Below are positions 28,766 through 35,282 of a stretch of DNA of 64,000 nucleotides, one piece after another. The stretch comes from Acidobacteriota bacterium. GTDB lineage: Bacteria; Acidobacteriota; Terriglobia; Acidiferrales; UBA7541. The DNA lies in assembly GCA_023481105.1 (NCBI GenBank), contig JAMCWK010000026.1, positions 7,400 through 71,399 on the forward strand, in the 5' to 3' direction. The translations under genes and the position numbers were made by a program. The stretch's first letter is position 1, and the number at the start of each line of letters is the position of its first letter. The notes beneath the pieces were generated by a model, which was not told where the DNA came from, did not search any database, and saw only the letters and a program-made list of their open reading frames with translations.

Positions 28766-31700
28766 CTACAAAACCTTGACTGGCTCCAGGTGCTCGCAAT
28801 TCACGTGGCCGTCCTGCTCGACGCGGCCGGTGACGCGCAGCATGCGCGCCTCGAAGACCCAGCGGCCGCAGCGCGCGTAGGCCGGAGGGAAGAGCACAAC
28901 TTCGAACAGCCCGCGCTGGTCTTCCATCGTGGCGAACATCATGTTGCGATAGTTTTTTGTGGCCACGTGCCGGAAGGTGACCAACCAGCCGAGCAGCGTT
29001 ACCCGCTGTCCCACGCGCCGCTCGATTTCTGTGCTCCAGCTTTCGCCGTTGCGCGCGACCAAATCCAGCGGATGCCCGCTGACGCAGACTTCCAGGATGG
29101 CGCTTTCGTACGCCAGGCGCTGCTCGCGCGTGTAGTCTGGCAGCGCGGGCGCGGCATCGCCCGGGCGCGCAGGAGAAGAAGCGTCGGGGAAGAGCAAATT
29201 GCCGGGTGTAGCGGGGGGTTCATCCCCCCGCTGCGGCGACGTAAAGTCGCCGCGACATTTCAGCAGGTTCAGCCGCCAGAGGAGTGAGGGTCGCGTTTCG
29301 GCGCAGGCTTCGTCGAAGGCGCCGCACTTGATGAGCGACTCGATTTCGTCGCGCTCGACGCGGACGCGGGCGAGAAAATCTTCGAGTGAGTGGAACGGGC
29401 CGCGTTCGTCGCGCGTGCGGAGGATATTTTCGATGGTTTCCATGCGCAGGCCTTTGACCTGCATGAGGCCGATGCGCATGGCGCGCGGCACAACGGGCGC
29501 AACATGTTGCACCCCTACGTCGGGAATGCAAGCGGCGGTAGGGGCACAACATGCTGTGCCCGCTTCCGTGATGTATTCGAGACGCGAGTGGTTAACGGAA
29601 GGCAGGCGGACCTCGATGCCCCAGCGCTTGGCTTCCTCGACGTATGCCGACACGTGATAAAACCCCGCGCCGGAGCTGCACATCGCGGCGAGAAATTCCG
29701 CGGGGTAGTGCGCCTTCAGGTAGGCCATGCGGTAGGCAAGGTCGGCATACGTGGCGGAGTGCGCCTTGCAGAATCCGAAGCCGATAAATTTTTCGACCAT
29801 CTGCCATGTTTCCTCGCGCGCGGATGCGGCGATGCCGAGTTTTTCCGCGGCCTTGATGAATTTTCCGTGCAGGCGTTCGCGCTCGCGCGCATCTTTCCAT
29901 TTGGCTTTGGCGCGGCGGACTAAATCGGCCTCGGCGAGCGACAGCCCGCCGGCGGCCTGCGCAATCTGCATCACCTGTTCCTGATAAACGCACACGCCGA
30001 GGGTGTCGCGGAGGATGGGTTCGAGATTGGCGTGCGGATAACGCACTGGCACCTGCTTGCGCAAGCGCTTCAAAAAAGTTTCTTTCGCGCCGTACTCCGC
30101 GGCGCCAGGACGAATAATGGCGATGGCGCAGCAGAGGTCGTTCAGCGTGCGCGCTTCGAGGGTGCGCAACAGCCCGCGCAGTCCCGGCGATTCGATTTGG
30201 AAAACGCCCATCGTGCGGCCGTGCGCAAGCATGTCGCAGGTGACAGGATCGTTTTCGGGGATGGCGTCGAAGTCAAGCGAGGTAGCACAGGCTTGTAGCC
30301 TGTGCGGTTCGGAGTGCACAGGCTGTAAGCCTGTGCTACGTGTGCGCGCGATGTTGTCCAACGCCAGGGTCATCGTGGTAAATCCGCGCTGGCCGAGCAA
30401 ATCCATTTTGATCAAGCCCAACGCTTCAACGCCGTTCATGTCGTACTGCGTGACGACGATGCCTTTCGTGGCCACTTCGAGCGGCACGAGGCGCATCAAC
30501 GGCTGCGCGGAAATCACCGTGCCGCAGGGATGGATGCCCAGATGGCGCGGAAAATCGTCGAGGCGCTCGGCGACTGCGAGAATTGTTTTCCAGGGTTCTT
30601 CCTTGGCGGGCAGCGCGCGGCATTCCGGCAGCGTGCGCAGGGCTTCCTGAATTTCGCGCACCGGGCGATGCGGCAATCGGCGCGTGAAGTGATTTACTTC
30701 AGCGGTGGAGAGGCCGAAAATCTTGGCGACTTCACGCACAGCGAGGCGCGCGTGCATGGTCACAAAGCTCGCAATCATCGCCACGTGCTCCGCGCCCCAA
30801 CGTTGGTAAACCCACTCGAGCAATTCGTCGCGGCGCGCGCCGCAGATATCAATGTCAATGTCCGGCACGTCACCGCGCTGCTCGTTGAGAAAGCGCTCGA
30901 AGTAGAGCCCCCAACGCAGCGGGCAGACGCGCGAGATGCCCAGACAGTAGGTAACGATGGAGCTGGCTGCCGAGCCGCGCGCCACCGCGGGAATCCCGCG
31001 GCGCTTGGCCTCTTCCACGATTTCCCAGACCAGCAAAAAGTACGGCGCGAGATGGAGCTGGTTAATCACCTCCAGTTCGTGCGTGAGTCGCGCGAGCACC
31101 GGCGGCGTGAGCGGCTGGTAGCGCCGCCGCGCGCCTTCGAAGCACAGCTTCCAAAGATAGGAGAACGGCGACTCGCCTTCGGGCACGGTACATTCCGGAA
31201 AAATCAGCTTGCCCAGCGGCAATTCGAGGTTGCAGCGCTCGGAAATTTCCAGCGTGGCCGCGAGCGCTTCGGGATGGTCGGGGAACGCGCGCTGCATTTC
31301 CGCGGGCGATTTGAAGTACGCCTCGGCGGTCGTGATGTCCGGCGGCGCGACTTTGGTCAGCAGTGAGCCGGTGCGGATGGCGTTGAGCACGCGATGGTGC
31401 AGATGCTCCTCGGGCCGCAGGAAGTGGACGTTGTTGGTGGCCACGATGGGCACGCCGAGTTCTTTGCTGAGGTGCGAAGCTTCGCGGAGTCCCGAAGCCT
31501 CGGGACGGCCGTCGCCGGGAGAAAGGCGGTGGACTTCGAGATAGAGAGAGGTGGGGAAAATTTCTTTCAGAGTGGCGAGTGGCGAGTGGTGAGTGGCGAG
31601 TGAAAAATCCCGATTCTCGCTTTTCGTCCCGAGACTTCGGGATCGAGTTTCGTCTTTGCCAACGGCAAACAATGCGACCAACCCCTCGCGATGCTGGTTC

Positions 31701-32071
31701 AACTCTTTGAGCGTGACCGGACGGTCTTCGAGCTGGCGCTGGGTGACCAGCGCGCAGAGATTGCTGTATCCGGCGAGATCCGCAGCCAGGAGCAGCAGTT
31801 GTAGGGGCCGGTCTTTAGACCGGCCCGGTAGAGGCGGGCGGGTCTGAAGACCCGCCCCTACAAAACCCACATCCAAAACGGCACCCACAATCGGCTTCAC
31901 GCCGGCCTCGCGCGCGGCGAGATAAAACGGCACCGCGGCGTACATGCCGTTGGTGTCGGTGAGCGCAACCGCGGGCATGCCGTGCGCCTGAGCGGCGGCG
32001 ATGAGTTCCTCCGGCCGCGGCACGGCGCGGAGGAATGAGTAGTGGCTGTGGCAGTGCAAGTGCACAAACAT
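28766..32071 (-). CDS. dnaE2: error-prone DNA polymerase III alpha subunit (DnaE2-type)
   Basis: 1101 aa; PHP start MFVHLHCHSHYSFLRAVPRPEELI; RGSAASSIVTYCLGI; DVPDIDIDICGARRDELLEWVYQRWG; GFCKAHSATYADLAYRMAYLKAHYPAEFLAAMCSSGAGFY; several palindromic insertions in frame. Confidence 0.93.
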   Translation of the reverse strand: MFVHLHCHSHYSFLRAVPRPEELIAAAQAHGMPAVALTDTNGMYAAVPFYLAAREAGVKPIVGAVLDVGFVGAGLQTRPPLPGRSKDRPLQLLLLAADLAGYSNLCALVTQRQLEDRPVTLKELNQHREGLVALFAVGKDETRSRSLGTKSENRDFSLATHHSPLATLKEIFPTSLYLEVHRLSPGDGRPEASGLREASHLSKELGVPIVATNNVHFLRPEEHLHHRVLNAIRTGSLLTKVAPPDITTAEAYFKSPAEMQRAFPDHPEALAATLEISERCNLELPLGKLIFPECTVPEGESPFSYLWKLCFEGARRRYQPLTPPVLARLTHELEVINQLHLAPYFLLVWEIVEEAKRRGIPAVARGSAASSIVTYCLGISRVCPLRWGLYFERFLNEQRGDVPDIDIDICGARRDELLEWVYQRWGAEHVAMIASFVTMHARLAVREVAKIFGLSTAEVNHFTRRLPHRPVREIQEALRTLPECRALPAKEEPWKTILAVAERLDDFPRHLGIHPCGTVISAQPLMRLVPLEVATKGIVVTQYDMNGVEALGLIKMDLLGQRGFTTMTLALDNIARTRSTGLQPVHSEPHRLQACATSLDFDAIPENDPVTCDMLAHGRTMGVFQIESPGLRGLLRTLEARTLNDLCCAIAIIRPGAAEYGAKETFLKRLRKQVPVRYPHANLEPILRDTLGVCVYQEQVMQIAQAAGGLSLAEADLVRRAKAKWKDARERERLHGKFIKAAEKLGIAASAREETWQMVEKFIGFGFCKAHSATYADLAYRMAYLKAHYPAEFLAAMCSSGAGFYHVSAYVEEAKRWGIEVRLPSVNHSRLEYITEAGTACCAPTAACIPDVGVQHVAPVVPRAMRIGLMQVKGLRMETIENILRTRDERGPFHSLEDFLARVRVERDEIESLIKCGAFDEACAETRPSLLWRLNLLKCRGDFTSPQRGDEPPATPGNLLFPDASSPARPGDAAPALPDYTREQRLAYESAILEVCVSGHPLDLVARNGESWSTEIERRVGQRVTLLGWLVTFRHVATKNYRNMMFATMEDQRGLFEVVLFPPAYARCGRWVFEARMLRVTGRVEQDGHVNCEHLEPVKVL
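29210..29253. repeat. palindromic element D inside dnaE2
   Basis: AGCGGGGGG-TTCAT-CCCCCCGCT (29210-29232) followed by GCGGCGAC-GTAAA-GTCGCCGC (29233-29253). Confidence 0.9.
29495..29561. repeat. palindromic element C inside dnaE2
   Basis: GGGCGCAACATGTTGCACCC (29495-29514, near-perfect), CCCCTAC/GTAGGGG arms, GGGCACAACATGCTGTGCCC (29542-29561, near-perfect). Confidence 0.85.
30282..30339. repeat. palindromic element B inside dnaE2
   Basis: GTAGCACAGGCTTGTAGCCTGTGCGGTTCGGAGTGCACAGGCTGTAAGCCTGTGCTAC: two 9-bp perfect hairpins and outer GTAGCACAGG/CCTGTGCTAC arms. Confidence 0.95.
31474..31505. repeat. two adjacent short palindromes inside dnaE2
   Basis: GCGAAGCTTCGC (31474-31485) and TCCCGA-AGCC-TCGGGA (31490-31505). 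Confidence 0.7.
31570..31604. repeat. heptamer tandem repeat (GAGTGGC)n inside dnaE2
   Basis: GAGTGGC GAGTGGC GAGTGGT GAGTGGC GAGTGAA: five 7-nt units. Confidence 0.95.
31627..31642. repeat. short palindrome inside dnaE2
   Basis: TCCCGA-GACT-TCGGGA, related to the copy at 31490-31505. Confidence 0.7.
31801..31861. repeat. palindromic element A inside dnaE2
   Basis: GTAGGGG...CCCCTAC outer arms around two 10-bp perfect hairpins GGGCCGGTCT-TT-AGACCGGCCC and GGGCGGGTCT-GA-AGACCCGCCC. Confidence 0.95.
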
Positions 32072-32111
32072 AGTCGAAAAGTCGAAGAGTCAAAAAGTCG
32101 AAAGTCAACAG
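32072..32111. repeat. octamer tandem repeat between dinB-like gene and dnaE2
   Basis: AGTCGAAA AGTCGAAG AGTCAAAA AGTCGAAA AGTCAACA. Confidence 0.85.
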
Positions 32112-32152
32112 CGCATAGCAGGTAGGAAACGAGAGAGGTGAGTGGGGCCGGA

Positions 32153-33709
32153 TTACCGCGACAAGCACGGCGTAGAGAGCACGAGGCCGTTGGGCTTGGT
32201 GGCGTAGTGCTCGCGCAGCTCGAGGCCCTTGCCGTAGTAGAGCGCGTTCCAGCCGAAGCGGTGGCGGACGCGGTCCACGCCGCGGTGGAGATACCAACGG
32301 CGGTTGGATTCCGCGTCAAATAAATCGTTCTGCCGCCGCTCGGGTTCGAGGTTGGTGACACTGACGCCGACAAAGCGCAGCGCGACGCGGCGCGTATAGA
32401 GAGCGCGGAAAAGCTCCATGGCCGCGGCGTGGAGCGATTTTTCGTCGTTGGTGGCCGGCGTGAGCCGCGCGGTGCGCGCCGCGGAAAGAAAATCGGTGTA
32501 GCGCAGGCGCAGTCCGATGGAGCGCGCCTGGCGATGATGCTCGCGCAGCGTCGTGCCGACGCGTTCGGAGAGGTACTCGAGCAGCGCGCAGAGGAATTCG
32601 ACGTCAATCGTGCCGCCCTCGATGGTGGTTTCACGCGAAATGGATTTCGGTTCGGGCGGCGTGTGCACAGAGCGGTCGTCGAGGCCGCGGGCGCGCTCGG
32701 CGATCTGGTGACCGACGACTTCGCCGAAGGTGGCGACGAGCGCGACAACGGGAATTTTTCGCAGCTCGCCGATGGTGTGGACGCCGCGCTCGCGCAGCGT
32801 AGTGGCGTGGACGTGGCCGATGCCGTGCAGCTTTTCCACCGGCAGCGGCGCAAGAAAATTTTCTTCCGCGCCGGGCGGCACGATGCCGAATCCGCGCGGG
32901 CGGTGCAGTCGCGAGGCCACCGAGGCCACCAATTTTGTTGTCGCTGCCCCGACAGAAACGGAAATGCCCAAGTCCTTTTCGACGCGCTGCTGCATGCGCC
33001 GCAGCGTGGCGGGGAAATCGGGGTAGAGGCGGTCGGTGCCGGTGAAGTCGAGATAGAAATCGTCGAGCGCGGCGCATTCCACGGCGGGCGTGAAGTCCAC
33101 GAGGATGCGCTGGACGCGCGCGGCGTAGTCGGCGTAGTGCTCGTACTGCCCGGCGACGACGATGGCTTTGGGGCAGAGGCGCAGCGCGTCGCGAAAACTC
33201 ATGGCCGTGCGCACGCCGCGCGCCTTGGCCTCGTAGCTCGCACTAGCGACCACGCCGCGGCCCACGAGAACGGGCTTGCCGCGCAGACGCGGGTCGAGCG
33301 CCTGCTCGACGGAAGCGAAGAAGGCGTCCACGTCTACGTGGACGATTTTCGCGGCGCGGAAACTGGACCAATCATGCGTAGCGCGAGCAGCACAAACGGA
33401 CGCAGTAAGCTCAAGAGGGCGGACACATAGGTCCGCCCCTACGACGGCGGGTGCGCCGGGGACGACGAAGGCATTGCCCGCGGTGGATTCGCGGTGGGAC
33501 TGAAAATTTCTGCGCGGGGGTAATGTAGGGGCGCTGCTTGCTGCGCCCATTTCGTGCTGTGTTTGCGGATTTGTTCTCTGGAACGGAGCGAAGAGAGCAC
33601 CGCGCGATCGGCCGCACATGTTGGAATCCCCTGGGGCAGGCAGGGAAGGGCAGGCGGCGATTGAAAGGCGAGGGGTGACCCGTTGAGTCCCGTGGGACAA
33701 TGGGGCCAT
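32153..33709 (-). CDS. Y-family DNA polymerase (DinB/Pol IV-like); true start uncertain, conserved core begins near 33355
   Basis: KIVHVDVDAFFASVEQALDPRLRGKPVLVG...SYEAKARGVRTAMSFRDALRLCPKAIVV...ALDDFYLDFTG...KLVASVASRLHRPRGFGIV. Confidence 0.88.
   Translation of the reverse strand: MAPLSHGTQRVTPRLSIAACPSLPAPGDSNMCGRSRGALFAPFQRTNPQTQHEMGAASSAPTLPPRRNFQSHRESTAGNAFVVPGAPAVVGADLCVRPLELTASVCAARATHDWSSFRAAKIVHVDVDAFFASVEQALDPRLRGKPVLVGRGVVASASYEAKARGVRTAMSFRDALRLCPKAIVVAGQYEHYADYAARVQRILVDFTPAVECAALDDFYLDFTGTDRLYPDFPATLRRMQQRVEKDLGISVSVGAATTKLVASVASRLHRPRGFGIVPPGAEENFLAPLPVEKLHGIGHVHATTLRERGVHTIGELRKIPVVALVATFGEVVGHQIAERARGLDDRSVHTPPEPKSISRETTIEGGTIDVEFLCALLEYLSERVGTTLREHHRQARSIGLRLRYTDFLSAARTARLTPATNDEKSLHAAAMELFRALYTRRVALRFVGVSVTNLEPERRQNDLFDAESNRRWYLHRGVDRVRHRFGWNALYYGKGLELREHYATKPNGLVLSTPCLSR
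33417..33438. repeat. palindromic element in the dinB-like 5' region
   Basis: GGGCGGAC-ACATAG-GTCCGCCC followed by CCTAC. Confidence 0.8.
33529..33548. repeat. palindromic element in the dinB-like 5' region
   Basis: GGGCGC-TGCTTGCT-GCGCCC preceded by TGTAG. Confidence 0.7.
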
Positions 33710-33718
33710 CCCCTCGCC
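33667..33718. repeat. composite palindromic element upstream of or at the dinB-like start
   Basis: Outer arms GGCGAGGGG/CCCCTCGCC (9 bp) and inner GTCCC-GT-GGGAC. Confidence 0.85.
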
Positions 33719-33891
33719 CCTCTTCCGTTGCCTACCAAGGGGAAGTATAGGCGAAGAAAAAGCGAAAAGTCAAGTGCTAAAATTGGCGGCGAAATTGGGC
33801 CGCAGGGAGCGGTGTGTGGAATTTGTGAAGGTGCACAGGCCGTGGTCGGCTGCGACGAATCACCGCAATATGGAAGCGCGAAAGAAGCGCC

Positions 33892-34923
33892 TCAGACGAC
33901 GGGAGGCGCGTCCGGTTCTTGCGCGCAGGAAGGCGCTGCGGCGGGCCCGACGGTGCGGAGCTTCGCGACCATTTTTCCAATCTTTGCTGAGGCGTGAAAA
34001 ATCATTCCCGCGGTCAGCCCGGGCACGAGCGCATGGTTTCCGACCGCAGCCAATCCCATGGAGGCCACGCAGCCACAGCGCGCGCAGTCCGGATCGCCGC
34101 CCAACTGGCAGGGCTCGACTTTGGTGCGCAGGTCTGCGGAGAGGGTGAGTGTGGTCTTGGCAAAAACGCATTCGTCGGGAGATTGCGGCGGCCGGGCAAA
34201 TTCCTTGATCAGGGCCTTAGCCATGTCCAGCTTGGGAAACTTCTCACGCAAGCGGTAGAGATCCCGGATGGCGCGATCGCGCTCCTCGATGGAAAGGTGT
34301 TCGGGAGCCAGCGCGGCCCCGCGCTGCGGAGTGAACAAGCTGATCCACACCTTCTTGATTTCCTCGCGCGGCGTCCAGAACTGCAGAAACTCTTCCCAAT
34401 AGCCGTCACGGCGCATGGTTTGGCCGGTGATCGTCGTGTGGACAACCACGCGATGGCCGACGATATTTTTCAGGATGCGTTCATAGGTAGCAGGCTTGCG
34501 GCGCTCGTTGTGCTCCGCCTCGAGGCCGTCAATGGAAACCACCACGTTGAGGCGCGAAAGCGAAGCCCACGCTGCGGGGATTTGGCGGAAAGCGCTGGTG
34601 ACCACTTGCACAAAAATTCCCCGCTCGTTCAATTGGGGCAGCAGGACTTCTAATTCGCGACAACGCACCAGCGGATCGCCGCCCACCAGCGAAACGTGCA
34701 GGGGCTTGTGGTGGTCCACCACATCGAGCACGCTTTTCACCAACTGGTCGCCCTTGTAGTCGGAGAGTTGGCGCAGGGTGACGCCACCGCCGAGGTGCGC
34801 GTCCTCGTAGGCGTAGCAGCCGGGACAGCGCAAAGGGCATTCCTTGGTGATTTCGATGGACATGGAGGGAGCGCGGCCAGTGAGGATGCGTCCCCAGGCC
34901 TGGAAAATTTCGGCGTGCTTCAT
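33892..34923 (-). CDS. radical SAM protein with C-terminal Cys cluster (SPASM-like)
   Basis: SIEITKECPLRCPGCYAYEDAHLGG (CxxxCxxC), VSLVGGDPLVR; C-terminal EPCQLGGDPDCARCGCVASMG. Confidence 0.88.
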   Translation of the reverse strand: MKHAEIFQAWGRILTGRAPSMSIEITKECPLRCPGCYAYEDAHLGGGVTLRQLSDYKGDQLVKSVLDVVDHHKPLHVSLVGGDPLVRCRELEVLLPQLNERGIFVQVVTSAFRQIPAAWASLSRLNVVVSIDGLEAEHNERRKPATYERILKNIVGHRVVVHTTITGQTMRRDGYWEEFLQFWTPREEIKKVWISLFTPQRGAALAPEHLSIEERDRAIRDLYRLREKFPKLDMAKALIKEFARPPQSPDECVFAKTTLTLSADLRTKVEPCQLGGDPDCARCGCVASMGLAAVGNHALVPGLTAGMIFHASAKIGKMVAKLRTVGPAAAPSCAQEPDAPPVV

Positions 34924-35282
34924 CGAACTCCTTTTGGCAGCAAAACCGCCTGCCGCGCCATGGCCTGTTGAGGCCGCGTTCCGACGCATCTCTAGCAATG
35001 TGGTACTTTGCCGACCGGACAAGAAGGAAGCTGAAAGCACCCCTCGCCCATACAATAGCCGGCGTCGAGCGGCTGGAGGCCTACCAGATTACGTCCAATC
35101 CAAGCTGCAAACAACCTTTATCTGCACGAAGCAAAGGACCAATTGAGGAGCGCCCCGGGTGAATCCGCTGCCGAGGCAACCAAGTGGCGACAATAATCAA
35201 CCGGTAATGGTGAGCACACGGGGTGAGTTGACACGCTTGGGAGCGCAGCCTAACATGCCGCGCGGGACTGGATCTCCTGCTG

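Noticed and set aside
28766-33709. Recent horizontal transfer or transposon around dnaE2/dinB
   Set aside because: No transposase, integrase, target-site duplication or tRNA was seen; composition looks like the rest of the window.
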